This document shows positions 10,648 through 20,123 of a stretch of DNA of 56,888 nt, piece after piece. The notes under the pieces were generated by a model. It searched no databases and was not told the DNA's origin. It saw only the letters and a program-made list of their open reading frames with translations. This DNA is from Candidatus Nitrotoga sp. HW29 (lineage in GTDB: Bacteria > Pseudomonadota > Gammaproteobacteria > Burkholderiales > Gallionellaceae). The stretch spans positions 1-56,888 of the forward strand of contig NZ_CAKMAA020000031.1 of NCBI RefSeq assembly GCF_924101635.2, in the 5' to 3' direction. The position numbers were made by a program, and so were the translations under genes. Numbering within the stretch: the first letter of the stretch is position 1; each line of letters begins with the position of its first letter.

Positions 10648-10946
10648 ATTGGAAATACTTTCTTAAACGGTTTGACCAGAATTTGCGCATATACCCCGGC
10701 GATCATATAGGGGTCAGCCTGAGCCCATGCTTCAGCGTCCGCTAATGTAGCAAATTCTGCCACGATCAAGCTGCCGGAAAATCCCGCAGTGCCGGGATCC
10801 ACCGCATCCGCATTCGGGAAAGGGCCAGCCAGAATTAAACGCCCTTCGTTTTGTAATGTTTGTAGCCGCGCCATGTGTGCGGGCCGTGTTGCCAGGCGCT
10901 TCGTTAAACTGTCCGGTACATCATGACCAATAATGGTATATAGCAT
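10644..10946 (-). CDS. YciI-family protein
   Basis: A 100-residue ferredoxin-like alpha/beta protein. Landmarks are the opening [13 protein letters not shown], the R..H...L..L...G.L..AGP pattern ([23 protein letters not shown]) and a late AWAQADPY, all usual for YCII domains, where a His-Asp pair forms the putative active site. The biochemical role is unknown. It begins directly after the yciB stop and its own stop overlaps bolA, so the three are one operon. Confidence 0.9.
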   Translation of the reverse strand: MLYTIIGHDVPDSLTKRLATRPAHMARLQTLQNEGRLILAGPFPNADAVDPGTAGFSGSLIVAEFATLADAEAWAQADPYMIAGVYAQILVKPFKKVFPI

Positions 10947-11489
10947 TTAGTTACTTTCCTTCTCTTCTTGCACGTATTTCGATAGTGCCATTGCTTGCAG
11001 CAGTACGAATACTAGCATCATTCCAGTGGTGCCAAAAAGTTTGAAATTAACCCATGCATCTGTAGAAAAGTTAAATGCAACATATAAATTTACAACACCA
11101 AGCAGAACAAAGAACAAACTCCAGCCCAAGTTGACTTGGTTCCATACTTTAGTTGGAAGGGTAATCTTTTCCTTCAATAACGTATGCATTAGGTTCTTTT
11201 TTAAGATTAGATTGGAACCCAACAGTATGATGGCAAACACCCAATATAGAATGGTGGGTTTAAACTTGATGAAGGTCTCATCGTGAAGAATGAGGGTCGC
11301 GCCGCCGAATACTGCAATGATGGCGAAGCTTACCCAGAGCATGGTATCTACCTTGCCATGCCGCCATTTAACCCATCCAATTTGGGCAATAGTGGCAACA
11401 ATCGCAGTCCCTGTGGCAACGTAAACGTTGAACACTTTGAAAGCGATAAAGAACAGAATAACGGGGAACAGGTCAAATAATAATTTCAT
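10947..11489 (-). CDS. yciB: Inner-membrane septation-type protein YciB
   Basis: A 180-residue integral membrane protein of the YciB/IspZ family with about five hydrophobic segments. It opens with [19 protein letters not shown], which is characteristic. Family motifs [23 protein letters not shown] and the [11 protein letters not shown] segment are present. The family is linked to envelope synthesis and cell division. It is the first gene of the yciB-yciI-bolA operon and lies 23 bases after msrB on the same strand. Confidence 0.95.
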   Translation of the reverse strand: MKLLFDLFPVILFFIAFKVFNVYVATGTAIVATIAQIGWVKWRHGKVDTMLWVSFAIIAVFGGATLILHDETFIKFKPTILYWVFAIILLGSNLILKKNLMHTLLKEKITLPTKVWNQVNLGWSLFFVLLGVVNLYVAFNFSTDAWVNFKLFGTTGMMLVFVLLQAMALSKYVQEEKESN

Positions 11490-11512
11490 GGCGATCGGTT
11501 ATGCAGGAGAAT

Positions 11513-11908
11513 TTATTCTCGGTCTAGGGTTAGTGCGGCGGAGTTAATACAGTAGCGTAGTCCTGTCGGTTTTGGGCCATCTTCGAATACATGGCCAAGA
11601 TGGGCATCACAGCGACTACACAAAACTTCCGTGCGCGTTATACCATGACTGTCATCCTTTTTTACAATGACGCTATCAAGCTGGTGCGTCTGCCAGAAAC
11701 TGGGCCAACCGCTGCCGGATTCATATTTCACATTTGAATCGAATAGTTTGTTACCGCAGCACACACAGCGATACAGTCCGTTGTCATGGCAATCCCAATA
11801 GATGCCAGTAAAGGCGAGTTCAGTGCCACTCTGGCGGCATATTTTGTATTGTTCGGGGGTTAATTCGTCGCGCCAGGTAGCGTCTGGTTTTTGAATTTTT
11901 TCGCTCAT
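11513..11908 (-). CDS. msrB: Peptide-methionine (R)-S-oxide reductase
   Basis: A 131-residue, full-length MsrB. The enzyme reduces methionine-R-sulfoxide in proteins with thioredoxin. The zinc site is formed by C48/C51 and C97/C100 ([12 protein letters not shown]). The catalytic Cys is C120 in [11 protein letters not shown], which makes this a cysteine rather than a selenocysteine form. It is cytoplasmic, with no signal peptide. It is codirectional with yciB downstream. Confidence 0.97.
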   Translation of the reverse strand: MSEKIQKPDATWRDELTPEQYKICRQSGTELAFTGIYWDCHDNGLYRCVCCGNKLFDSNVKYESGSGWPSFWQTHQLDSVIVKKDDSHGITRTEVLCSRCDAHLGHVFEDGPKPTGLRYCINSAALTLDRE

Positions 11909-12013
11909 TAGGCTATCTCGAAAATAGGTAGTCTGACAAATCGTCTTTCAAGCTTCTCAATTTAATTGCGAAGGGGAAAAAGAGTTAAAATTTTAAGACA
12001 ACGAATCTGTTAC
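11909..12013. other. Short intergenic region, nothing recognised
   Basis: An AT-rich gap of 105 bases between the phoH-type gene and msrB, both on the minus strand. It may carry the msrB promoter. No clear hairpin with a T-run is visible. Confidence 0.3.
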
Positions 12014-13429
12014 TCACAGTACCTCTCCGGCATGGTCGGCCAGACGTGAGCGTTCTCCCCTTTGCAAGGTGACATGTCCGCTGTGTTGCCAGCCCTTGAA
12101 ACGATCTACGACATATGTCAGCCCGGAGCTGCCCTCGGTCAAGTAGGGTGTATCAATCTGTGCAATGTTGCCCATGCATACTACTTTGGTACCCGGACCA
12201 GCGCGTGTGATCAGCGTTTTCATCTGTTTGGGCGTGAGGTTCTGCGCTTCATCAATGATCAGATATTTATTCAAAAAAGTGCGCCCGCGCATGAAGTTAA
12301 GGGATTTGATCTTGATGCGCGAACGGATCAGGTCGCGCGTCGCGGCTCGCCCCCATTCTCCGCTTTCGTCGTTGGGTTTGTTGAGCACATCCAAATTGTC
12401 ATCCAGTGCGCCCATCCAGGGCGACATTTTTTCTTCCTCGGTACCGGGTAAAAAACCGATGTCTTCACCAACTGGTACAGTGACGCGAGTCATGATGATT
12501 TCTGAATACAATTTATGTTCCAGCATCTGTACTAACCCGGCGGCGAGCGTTAGCAAGGTCTTACCGGTACCAGCCTGACCAAGCAAAGTGACAAAGTCAA
12601 TCTCCGGGTTCATGAGCAGGTTGAGCACAAAACTCTGTTCGCGATTACGAGCAGTGATACCCCAGATGGCATTTTTAGTGTGGGTATAGTCAGTCAACGT
12701 GCGCAACATGGCAGTGTTGTCATTCTGTTCTGTGACTACTGCATAGAAAGGATGGCCGCCATTTTCTTGATAGACAAATTGATTTAGCAGCATGTCACGG
12801 CATAACGGCCCTTGGATATGGTAAAAAGTATGTTCACCTTGCGGCCCTGACTTCATGTCCTTGCCGTGTTTATCCCAAAAATCCTGCGGTAATGCCAGTA
12901 CGCCGCTGTAAAGTAGGTCGGTATCTTCCAGTACTTTGTCATTAAAATAGTCCTGTGCATCCAGTCCCAGCGCACGCGCTTTAATGCGCATGTTGATATC
13001 CTTGCTAACCAAGATGACGGAACGCTTGGGTTGCTGATTGTGGAGGAACATTACTACCCCGAGGATAGCGTTGTCAGCTTTACCGATTGCCATATTGGCA
13101 GGCAATTCGTTGGTGATGAACTGGGTTTGCAAAAACAGGCGGCCGGTAGCGCTCTTGTTGTTTGGTGTTTGTAGCGGTACGCCCGCATCAATGTTTTGGG
13201 TACTTTCGCTTATTAAGGAATCGAGGAATCGGCTGGCTTGCCGCGCATTGCGTGCGACTTCAGTCATACCCTTTTTATTGTTGTCCAGCTCTTCCAGCAC
13301 AAATATAGGTAAGTAAACGTCATGTTCCTCAAAACGGAACAGGCTGGTTGGATCGTGCATCAGCACATTGGTATCCAGTACGAATAATTTGGTAGCATGA
13401 TTTTCAGCGATTACTTTGCGGGGGGGCAT
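12014..13429 (-). CDS. PIN domain-PhoH family ATPase
   Basis: A 471-residue protein with an N-terminal PIN-like nuclease domain (FVLDTNVLMHDPTSLFRF, with later acidic residues) joined to a PhoH ATPase domain. The ATPase carries Walker A GQAGTGKTLL near residue 280, the Walker B-like YLIIDEAQNLTP and the GxxAQID segment (CMGNIAQIDTPYL). This is the YlaK/PhoH2 architecture, suggested to be an RNA-directed ATPase/ribonuclease; it is distinct from the shorter PhoH that accompanies ybeY. The start has AAGGAG upstream, at 13433-13438. It lies 8 bases downstream of bcp and is surely co-transcribed. Confidence 0.95.
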   Translation of the reverse strand: MPPRKVIAENHATKLFVLDTNVLMHDPTSLFRFEEHDVYLPIFVLEELDNNKKGMTEVARNARQASRFLDSLISESTQNIDAGVPLQTPNNKSATGRLFLQTQFITNELPANMAIGKADNAILGVVMFLHNQQPKRSVILVSKDINMRIKARALGLDAQDYFNDKVLEDTDLLYSGVLALPQDFWDKHGKDMKSGPQGEHTFYHIQGPLCRDMLLNQFVYQENGGHPFYAVVTEQNDNTAMLRTLTDYTHTKNAIWGITARNREQSFVLNLLMNPEIDFVTLLGQAGTGKTLLTLAAGLVQMLEHKLYSEIIMTRVTVPVGEDIGFLPGTEEEKMSPWMGALDDNLDVLNKPNDESGEWGRAATRDLIRSRIKIKSLNFMRGRTFLNKYLIIDEAQNLTPKQMKTLITRAGPGTKVVCMGNIAQIDTPYLTEGSSGLTYVVDRFKGWQHSGHVTLQRGERSRLADHAGEVL

Positions 13430-13437
13430 GATGCTCC

Positions 13438-13899
13438 TTATGTGGTTAGAGATTGCACGAATTGCAATACTTCCTGAGCGTGGCCGTCGGCTTTAACACC
13501 GCGCCATTCGCCACGCAGTACGCCATCGCGGTCGAGCACGAAAGTGCTGCGTTCAATGCCCCGCACTTGTTTGCCATACAGATTCTTCAGCTTGATTACG
13601 GCGAACTGTTCACATACTGTTTCTTCTGAATCGGCAAGTAGAGCGAACGGCAGATTAAATTTAGCTTTGAATTTTTCATGTGATTCTATGCTGTCACGTG
13701 AAATACCAACCACCTCACAATCAGCCTTTTTAAAATCGACATATAGATCGCGAAATTGTTGGCTTTCAGTAGTGCATCCCGGGGTGTTGTCCTTTGGGTA
13801 GAAATAAATCACTAACGATTTGCCACGTGCGGCAAAGAGTTTGAACGTTACTCCACCCGTGGCGGGTATCGCAAAATCGGCAACAGCTTGATCAAGCAT
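13438..13899 (-). CDS. bcp: Thiol peroxidase, Bcp/PrxQ type
   Basis: A 153-residue peroxiredoxin that reduces hydroperoxides. The peroxidatic Cys is C42 in DNTPGCTTESQQFRD. The resolving Cys found five residues later in the E. coli enzyme is Gln47 here, so this is either a 1-Cys form or uses another Cys (C61 or the one in TVCEQF). Other landmarks are VIYFYPKD and STFVLDRDGVLRGEWRGV. It is the first gene of a bcp-phoH transcript. Confidence 0.95.
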   Translation of the reverse strand: MLDQAVADFAIPATGGVTFKLFAARGKSLVIYFYPKDNTPGCTTESQQFRDLYVDFKKADCEVVGISRDSIESHEKFKAKFNLPFALLADSEETVCEQFAVIKLKNLYGKQVRGIERSTFVLDRDGVLRGEWRGVKADGHAQEVLQFVQSLTT

Positions 13900-14098
13900 C
13901 TAGGTAATCTCCCAAAGTTAGGAGATGTCATTGTTGATAAAATTTTCGTACAAGGCAAGCATCTCATGGAATTATAGACTGCATTTAATGAGGGAGTCCG
14001 ATGAATTCGATGCATGTATTTGAAAGCCCGGTGTGATGGTCTTGAATATTCTGTTGCATTCTTCGGGTTATGGGTTCAGCTTTTTAAGGGTCTCGTGT
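13900..14098. other. Divergent intergenic region between bcp and rpsB
   Basis: This region separates the minus-strand bcp from the plus-strand rpsB promoter. It should also hold the bcp promoter, which I cannot place. A 65-codon open frame (14014-14211) runs across the rpsB promoter and lacks a ribosome site, so it is not called. Confidence 0.4.
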
Positions 14099-14127
14099 TT
14101 GAGTTGGTTGGGTGCTTGGGTTACAAT
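14099..14127 (+). promoter_or_regulatory. Sigma-70-type promoter for rpsB-tsf
   Basis: TTGAGT (14099-14104) and TACAAT (14122-14127) are separated by 17 bases, close to consensus at both boxes. Transcription would start near 14134 and give a leader of about 115 bases before rpsB. Confidence 0.7.
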
Positions 14128-14172
14128 ATGCGCCCTGCTTATTTGGCAAGTTTAAGTAGCAGAAAATTCACA

Positions 14173-14217
14173 CACTCGTTCATGTTGGGGTGCCTGCAAG
14201 GGTCGATTTGACGAGTG
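14173..14217 (+). promoter_or_regulatory. Leader hairpin candidate upstream of rpsB
   Basis: CACTCGT (14173-14179) and ACGAGTG (14211-14217) form a perfect 7-bp inverted repeat within the predicted rpsB leader. The 31-base loop is G-rich. The hairpin ends 32 bases before the start codon. In E. coli the rpsB leader binds S2 for autoregulation; a similar role here is an inference. Confidence 0.4.
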
Positions 14218-14249
14218 GAAGACTTTAACCCTTAACACATGGAGTGATT

Positions 14250-14975
14250 ATGGCTGTAGTTATGCGTCAAATGCTGGAAGCGGGCGTTCATTTTGGACAT
14301 CAAACCCGTTATTGGAATCCCAAGATGGCTCCTTTTATTTTCGGCCATCGCAACAAAATTCATATTATCAATCTGGAAAAAACCGTTGTTATGTATAACG
14401 ACGCGTTGAAATTTGTACGCAAGATTGCTGCCAATAAGGGCACGATATTGTTTGTTGCAACCAAACGCCAAGCGCGTGAAATTATTAAAGAAGAGGCGCT
14501 TCGTTGTGGCAGCCCTTTTGTTGATCATCGCTGGCTGGGCGGTATGCTTACGAATTACAAGACTGTGCAGCAATCCGTCAAGCGTTTGCACGAATTGGAA
14601 GCTATGATGCTGGATAGCGTAGCCATGGAGAAAGTTTCCAAAAAAGAAGGTTTGATGATGCAGCGTGAGTTGGAAAAATTGGATCGCAGCCTCGGTGGTA
14701 TCAAGAATATGCAAAATCTGCCTACCGCGATTTTTGTGATCGATGTCGGTTATCAAAAAGGCGCTATTGTAGAAGCGAAGAAGCTGAATATTCCGGTGAT
14801 TGGCGTGGTAGATACCAACCATACTCCACTGGGTGTCGACTATGTTATCCCGGGTAACGACGATTCCAGTCAGGCGATACGTCTGTATGCGCGCGGAATG
14901 GCTGACGCAGTATTGGAAGGGCGCGAACAGGCGCTTAATGAGATTGTGGCACAAGTCGAAGATCAAGTGGCGTAA
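14250..14975 (+). CDS. rpsB: 30S ribosomal protein S2
   Basis: A 241-residue S2, starting [18 protein letters not shown]. The family signatures [13 protein letters not shown] and [19 protein letters not shown] are intact. The ATG at 14250 follows GGAG by the usual spacing; a GTG two codons upstream is unlikely. S2 sits at the head-body junction of the 30S subunit and binds late with S1. The gene is first in the conserved rpsB-tsf-pyrH-frr series and has its own promoter and leader. Confidence 0.98.
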   Translation: MAVVMRQMLEAGVHFGHQTRYWNPKMAPFIFGHRNKIHIINLEKTVVMYNDALKFVRKIAANKGTILFVATKRQAREIIKEEALRCGSPFVDHRWLGGMLTNYKTVQQSVKRLHELEAMMLDSVAMEKVSKKEGLMMQRELEKLDRSLGGIKNMQNLPTAIFVIDVGYQKGAIVEAKKLNIPVIGVVDTNHTPLGVDYVIPGNDDSSQAIRLYARGMADAVLEGREQALNEIVAQVEDQVA

Positions 14976-15040
14976 GCTCTATTTGTTTGGATAAAAGTGG
15001 CGAGAGCCCCTTTTTAAGTTATGTTTTCAAGGAGTGGGAA

Positions 15041-15919
15041 ATGGCGGAAATTACCGCAGGCATGGTAAAAGATCTACGTGAGGCAACTGGTCTCGGCATG
15101 ATGGATTGCAAAAAAGCACTAGTTGAAACAAATGGTGACTTCAAGGCAGCTGAAGAATTTCTACGCATTAAAAGTGGTGCAAAGGCTAGCAAGGCGGCTT
15201 CGCGCATAGCAGCTGAGGGTGTGGTGAGTGCTTTTATCAGCGCGGATGGTAAAGTCGGCGCGCTGGTTGAAGTGAACTGCGAAACTGATTTTATGGCAAA
15301 GAATGATGCCTTTATGGCATTTTCGAGTAATGTGGCGCAAGCCATTGCACAAAATAATCCGAGTGATTCCGAGACTTTGTCCTCGGTTGTATTGGCGGGT
15401 GGCGAGAGTGTGGAAGACGCGCGCAAGTCGCTAATTATGAAGCTGGGCGAGAATGTCAGTGTGCGACGTTTCGTGCGTTATAGCACAACGGGTAAGGTAG
15501 TGGCCTACTTGCATGGCAGTAAAATTGGTGTGCTCTTGGATATCAGCGGTGGTGACGATGCATTGGGTAAAGATTTGGCGATGCACATTGCCGCGAGCAA
15601 GCCGATATGTATTTCCAAAGAGCAAGTCTCTCAGGAATTGCTTGATACTGAGCGTAAGGTATATACCGCACAGGCCGCAGAAAGCGGAAAGCCGGCCAAT
15701 ATCATTGAAAAAATGGTAGATGGTCGTATTGCCAAGTATTTGGCCGAAGTTACTTTGCTGGGCCAACCTTTCGTGAAGGATCCCGAAGTTTTGGTAGAAA
15801 AGTTATTGGCCACTCATAACGTGACGGTCAATGCGTTCCAGATGTTCGTGGTCGGTGAAGGTATAGAGAAGGTTGTAGTGGATTACGCTGCCGAAGTTGC
15901 TGCTGCTGCAAAGGTATAA
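15041..15919 (+). CDS. tsf: Elongation factor Ts
   Basis: A 292-residue EF-Ts, the nucleotide exchange factor for EF-Tu. The N-terminal UBA-like domain ([19 protein letters not shown], then [11 protein letters not shown]) is followed by the signature [15 protein letters not shown]. The core ends with the coiled-coil and C-terminal module. The start at 15041 has AAGGAG upstream; upstream in-frame codons are unsupported. It lies 65 bases after rpsB, with a weak short GGC/GCC stem before a T-run in the gap that could partly attenuate. Confidence 0.98.
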   Translation: MAEITAGMVKDLREATGLGMMDCKKALVETNGDFKAAEEFLRIKSGAKASKAASRIAAEGVVSAFISADGKVGALVEVNCETDFMAKNDAFMAFSSNVAQAIAQNNPSDSETLSSVVLAGGESVEDARKSLIMKLGENVSVRRFVRYSTTGKVVAYLHGSKIGVLLDISGGDDALGKDLAMHIAASKPICISKEQVSQELLDTERKVYTAQAAESGKPANIIEKMVDGRIAKYLAEVTLLGQPFVKDPEVLVEKLLATHNVTVNAFQMFVVGEGIEKVVVDYAAEVAAAAKV

Positions 15920-15923
15920 GTAG

Positions 15924-16646
15924 ATGTCAACTGCTCCAGCATACAAGCGTATCCTGCTCAAACTTTCCGGAGAAGCCTTGATGGGCGATGATAGCTACGG
16001 AATTAACCGTGCTGTGATTGAGCGCATCGTTAGCGAAATTGGCGAAGTGGTTGGATTGGGTGTACAGGTGGCAGTGGTGATCGGTGGCGGCAATATCTTC
16101 CGCGGGGTTGCGCCTGCCGCTGCCGGAATGGATCGCGCCACCGCCGACTATATGGGAATGTTGGCGACCGTTATGAATGCCATGGCTTTGCAGGATGCTA
16201 TGAAACGCTTCGGTTTGGATTGTCGGGTGCAGTCGGCTCTCAACCTGGAACAAGTGGCTGAACCATTTATACGCGGCAAGGCCTTGCGCTATCTGGAAGA
16301 TGGCAAAGTCGTGATATTTGCTGCCGGTACAGGAAATCCATTTTTTACCACCGATACCGCCGCCGCCTTGCGGGGCGTGGAAATGGATGCGGAAGTTGTC
16401 ATTAAGGCGACCAAGGTAGACGGGGTATATACTGCTGATCCAAAGCTTGATCCCGCTGCTATTCGCTATCAAAAATTGAGTTTTGATGAAGCGATTAATA
16501 AAAATCTTAAGGTAATGGATGCCACTGCGCTGACCCTGTGCCGTGATCTGAGCTTGCCGATTATTGTATTCAGCATCTTCAAGCATGATGCGCTGAAGCG
16601 CGTAGTGATGGGGCAGGATGAAGGGACGCTGGTACACTGTAGCTGA
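15924..16646 (+). CDS. pyrH: UMP kinase
   Basis: A 240-residue hexameric amino-acid-kinase-fold UMP kinase (UMP + ATP to UDP + ADP). Landmarks are [24 protein letters not shown], the UMP-site [15 protein letters not shown] and [13 protein letters not shown]. It starts four bases after the tsf stop with only a weak ribosome site, so it probably depends on translational coupling. It supplies pyrimidine nucleotides for RNA and for UDP-sugars used by the envelope pathways downstream. Confidence 0.98.
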   Translation: MSTAPAYKRILLKLSGEALMGDDSYGINRAVIERIVSEIGEVVGLGVQVAVVIGGGNIFRGVAPAAAGMDRATADYMGMLATVMNAMALQDAMKRFGLDCRVQSALNLEQVAEPFIRGKALRYLEDGKVVIFAAGTGNPFFTTDTAAALRGVEMDAEVVIKATKVDGVYTADPKLDPAAIRYQKLSFDEAINKNLKVMDATALTLCRDLSLPIIVFSIFKHDALKRVVMGQDEGTLVHCS

Positions 16647-16661
16647 TGGAGGATAAATGTA

Positions 16662-17219
16662 ATGATTTCTGATATCAAAAAAAATGCTGAACAGAAGATG
16701 ATTAAAACACTGGAAACGCTCAAAGTGGATTTCGGTAAGATTCGTACGGGTAGGGCACACACTGGTATTCTGGATCATGTGACCGTAGATTATTACGGCA
16801 GTCCCACGTTGATTAGCCAAGTGGCTAATGTGACTTTGATTGATGCGCGCACCATAGGGGTACAAGCATGGGAAAAAAATATGATTGCAGCAGTGGAAAA
16901 AGCGATACGCGACGCTGATCTGGGGCTGAATCCGGCGACCAATGGGGATCTAATCCGTGTACCCATGCCGATGTTGACCGAGGAGCGTCGTCGTGACTTG
17001 ATCAAGGTTGTGCGTAGTGAGTCGGAGAACGCTAAGGTGGCTATACGCAATGTACGTCGCGATGCCAACGAGCATCTCAAAAAGTTATTCAAAGATAAAG
17101 AAATTGGTGAAGATGATGAGCGCCGTGGGCAGGATAATGTGCAAAAGCTTACGGATCATTTTGTAGTAGAAATAGACAAATTACTGCAAATAAAAGAAAT
17201 TGACCTGATGGCAGTTTAA
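16662..17219 (+). CDS. frr: Ribosome recycling factor
   Basis: A 185-residue RRF, the normal length. With EF-G it splits post-termination ribosomes. Typical stretches include [51 protein letters not shown] and the conserved [19 protein letters not shown] ribosome site precedes the ATG. It continues the pyrH operon. Confidence 0.98.
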   Translation: MISDIKKNAEQKMIKTLETLKVDFGKIRTGRAHTGILDHVTVDYYGSPTLISQVANVTLIDARTIGVQAWEKNMIAAVEKAIRDADLGLNPATNGDLIRVPMPMLTEERRRDLIKVVRSESENAKVAIRNVRRDANEHLKKLFKDKEIGEDDERRGQDNVQKLTDHFVVEIDKLLQIKEIDLMAV

Positions 17220-17250
17220 CTGCGCTGTATATGGAGTGGTATACATAAGA

Positions 17251-17271
17251 AAGCGAGCGTACTGCTTGCTT
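17251..17271 (+). other. Intercistronic hairpin between frr and uppS
   Basis: AAGCGAGC pairs with GCTTGCTT (one G-U pair) around a GTACT loop. No T-run follows, so it is not a standard terminator. It may mark mRNA processing or mild attenuation between the translation and envelope parts of the block. Confidence 0.35.
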
Positions 17272-17321
17272 GTGGTACCAAAATGGTCGTAGTCCTCGCG
17301 AGATTGCTTTAGAGGTTCTTG

Positions 17322-18101
17322 ATGGCGTTATTTCAAAGTCCCACTCGCACCGTTCCAGTTATACCTCAAGTGCCACGCCATATCGCCATCATCATGGATG
17401 GTAATGGTCGCTGGGCAAAGCAGCGTTATTTGCCACGTATCGCTGGACATCAACGCGGTGTGGAGACAGTACGCGAGATTGTGAAAGCCTGCCGCGAATT
17501 GGGGGTCGAATACCTGACTCTGTTTGCCTTTAGTAGCGAGAACTGGCGTCGACCGGCAGACGAAGTTTCGTTTCTGATGCAATTATTCCTGAAAATGCTT
17601 GAGCGTGAAGTATGCAAATTGCATGACAATAATATTCGGCTAAAAATAATAGGTGATCGTAGTCGTTTTGATGCCAATCTTAATCAATGTATTTTAGATG
17701 CGGAACAATTGACTACAGACAATGCTAGCTTAACGCTTACGGTTGCGGCGGACTACGGTGGACGTTGGGATATTATGCAAGCCACACAGAAAATGCTGCA
17801 AGCGCGGCCCGATCTGGTTGGCGGTTTTAATGAAGAAGACCTGGAAGCATACCTTTCCATGCACTATGCGCCCAAGCCGGATTTATTTATCCGTACCGGC
17901 GGTGAACAACGCATTAGCAATTTCCTGCTATGGCAACTGGCTTATACCGAATTATATTTTACCGATACGCTGTGGCCCGCCTTTGATGGCGAAGCATTGA
18001 AATTGGCTATCCAGTCCTATTATGCACGGGAGCGTCGCTTTGGCCGAACGAGTGAACAAGTTCGAAGCGAGCGAATGCAGGACGGGGAAATGAATGCTTA
18101 A
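17322..18101 (+). CDS. uppS: Undecaprenyl diphosphate synthase
   Basis: A 259-residue cis-prenyltransferase that makes C55-PP from FPP and IPP for peptidoglycan and polysaccharide lipid carriers. Signatures are [16 protein letters not shown] (catalytic Asp26), [14 protein letters not shown] and the C-terminal [20 protein letters not shown] (RxG..RxS). I chose the ATG at 17322; the TTG one codon before is not needed. The 3' end overlaps cdsA by eight bases. The product feeds the polyprenyl-linked glycan genes later in the window. Confidence 0.97.
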   Translation: MALFQSPTRTVPVIPQVPRHIAIIMDGNGRWAKQRYLPRIAGHQRGVETVREIVKACRELGVEYLTLFAFSSENWRRPADEVSFLMQLFLKMLEREVCKLHDNNIRLKIIGDRSRFDANLNQCILDAEQLTTDNASLTLTVAADYGGRWDIMQATQKMLQARPDLVGGFNEEDLEAYLSMHYAPKPDLFIRTGGEQRISNFLLWQLAYTELYFTDTLWPAFDGEALKLAIQSYYARERRFGRTSEQVRSERMQDGEMNA

Positions 18102-18915
18102 GCAGCGTGTAATCACAGCTGTCATCTTATTAGTATTGTTCTTGTTAGCGCTCTTTTTATTGCCCACTTTGGGGTGGGCTACGCTGGTGATTGTCATGGT
18201 GATGCAAGCTTCATTGGAATGGGCGCGCTTATCCAGATTGTCCAGGAAAATGGTTAGTATTTATTTGTGGCTGACTCTGGCTGTGATGATGGGTATCGTT
18301 TGGCTTGATACGCAATATGCCGGACAGTTTGAATCCTTGCATATATTGATATATGGTATGTCGGCCTTGTTATGGCTAATTATGGTGCCGCTTTGGCTTA
18401 TGGCTCGTTGGCACGTACGTCAACCGCTGTTGATGATGTTAACTGGTTGGGTGCTGTTGATTCCGACCGGCCTGGCGATGATGGATTTGCGTATACAAAA
18501 TCCCTGGTGGCTATTGGGGGTGATTGGACTAGTATGGGTGGCAGACATTACTGCTTATTTCAGCGGACGCAAATTTGGCAAGCATAAGCTTGCGCCTAAT
18601 ATTAGTCCCGGTAAGACTTGGGAAGGCGTATTCGGCGCACTGCTCGGAGTTACCGTCTATGTATCGCTTATTGTTTGGGCAGGAAATCTTCCTACAAATT
18701 ATCAAACACTGTTCGGCATGCTGATCGTGTCTTGGGGGTGGGTGGGATTGGCAGTGATCGGTGATTTGTTTGAGTCGGCTATTAAACGCCAAGCCGGGGT
18801 TAAGGACAGCGGTACATTGCTTCCCGGCCATGGCGGCCTGTTGGATCGCATTGATGCACTGACTTCAACTTTGCCATTGGCCGCAATGGTGATTCTTCTC
18901 CAGAGGGTGGCATGA
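18094..18915 (+). CDS. cdsA: Phosphatidate cytidylyltransferase
   Basis: A 273-residue inner-membrane enzyme making CDP-diacylglycerol, with about seven to eight hydrophobic helices. The C-terminal signature [20 protein letters not shown] followed by [11 protein letters not shown] matches the CDP-DAG synthase pattern. It overlaps uppS at its start and dxr at its end (ATGA-type), which indicates tight translational coupling. Confidence 0.97.
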   Translation: MLKQRVITAVILLVLFLLALFLLPTLGWATLVIVMVMQASLEWARLSRLSRKMVSIYLWLTLAVMMGIVWLDTQYAGQFESLHILIYGMSALLWLIMVPLWLMARWHVRQPLLMMLTGWVLLIPTGLAMMDLRIQNPWWLLGVIGLVWVADITAYFSGRKFGKHKLAPNISPGKTWEGVFGALLGVTVYVSLIVWAGNLPTNYQTLFGMLIVSWGWVGLAVIGDLFESAIKRQAGVKDSGTLLPGHGGLLDRIDALTSTLPLAAMVILLQRVA

Positions 18916-20123
18916 GCAACATAAGTCATCTCACCATACTGGGTTCCACGGGTAGCATAGGGGCCAGTACCTTGGATGTCGTGGCGCGTCATTCTGAACG
19001 CTATCGCATCACGGCACTCACTGCACAGTGTCAAGATAATATTCTGTTTGAGCAATGCATTCGTTTCGCGCCGCGCTATGCTGTGTTGTTAGATGAGGCG
19101 GCAGCCATGCGTCTGGCGCAGCGTATCGCCGCCGCTGGTGTGGATGTGGAAATTTTATGGGGTGTTGCAGCGCTGGAGCGGGTTGCATCATTGCCGGAGG
19201 TGGATACGGTAATGGCTGCTATTGTCGGTGCAGCAGGGCTGCGTCCTACATTGGCTGCTGCACGTGCAGGCAAGAAAATTCTGCTGGCGAACAAGGAAGC
19301 ACTGGTAATGGCAGGACGAGTATTTATGGATTTGGTGCATAAACATGGCGCGACTCTGTTGCCCATTGATAGTGAGCATAACGCTATCTTTCAGGCTTTG
19401 CCCCATGATTATTCCCGTCATCACACGAATAGTTTAGCTGCCAGCGGGATAAGTAAAATTCTACTCACTGCATCTGGCGGTCCTTTTCTCAATACGACTT
19501 TGTCTGCATTGAAACAGGTCACGCCAGAACAAGCATGTGCACACCCTAATTGGATAATGGGACGCAAGATTTCGGTTGACTCCGCTACCATGATAAACAA
19601 GGGGCTGGAAGTCATTGAGGCCCACTGGTTGTTTAACGCGCCAGCCGATGCAATTCAGGTCGTGGTACATCCGCAAAGTATTATTCATTCGCTGGTGCAA
19701 TATGTGGACGGCTCGGTACTTGCACAGCTGGGCAATCCGGACATGCGTACCCCAATCGCATATGCGTTGGCTTATCCGGAACGCATTGAAACGGGTGTCG
19801 AACCGCTGGATTTGCTCAAGATCGCTACACTCGATTTTGTCGCACCGGACTATACTCGTTTTCCAGGTTTGACTCTGGCCTACCAAGCTTTGCGCGCTGC
19901 CGGCACAGCACCGACCGTGCTTAATGCAGCCAATGAAGTAGCCGTGGTCGGATTTTTAAACAAACAGATTCCTTTTCTTGCTATCCCACGTTTGATAGAA
20001 GATGTCCTCGCTGATTTGCCGGTAACCACGGTTAACACGTTGGAGGATGTGTTAAGTGCAGATGTTGCTGCGCGTGCCGTGGCAAATGAATTGCTAAAGA
20101 AAAGTACGATTAATTTTTCATGA
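18912..20123 (+). CDS. dxr: 1-deoxy-D-xylulose 5-phosphate reductoisomerase
   Basis: A 403-residue DXR (IspC), the committed step of the MEP isoprenoid pathway. The NADPH motif [15 protein letters not shown] opens the protein. The metal/substrate segments are [24 protein letters not shown] and [23 protein letters not shown]. The dxr ATG overlaps the cdsA stop, and its own stop overlaps rseP by four bases. Its products feed UppS in the same operon. Confidence 0.98.
   Translation: MSNISHLTILGSTGSIGASTLDVVARHSERYRITALTAQCQDNILFEQCIRFAPRYAVLLDEAAAMRLAQRIAAAGVDVEILWGVAALERVASLPEVDTVMAAIVGAAGLRPTLAAARAGKKILLANKEALVMAGRVFMDLVHKHGATLLPIDSEHNAIFQALPHDYSRHHTNSLAASGISKILLTASGGPFLNTTLSALKQVTPEQACAHPNWIMGRKISVDSATMINKGLEVIEAHWLFNAPADAIQVVVHPQSIIHSLVQYVDGSVLAQLGNPDMRTPIAYALAYPERIETGVEPLDLLKIATLDFVAPDYTRFPGLTLAYQALRAAGTAPTVLNAANEVAVVGFLNKQIPFLAIPRLIEDVLADLPVTTVNTLEDVLSADVAARAVANELLKKSTINFS

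Noticed and set aside
14014-14211. 65-codon open frame before rpsB
   Set aside because: It spans the likely rpsB promoter, lacks a ribosome site and shows no protein-like composition.
14232-14966. Long minus-strand open frame opposite rpsB
   Set aside because: It mirrors the coding constraint of S2; a similar shadow lies opposite pyrH (15927-16865).
14976-15040. Terminator between rpsB and tsf
   Set aside because: Only a three-base GGC/GCC stem precedes the T-run, too weak to call.
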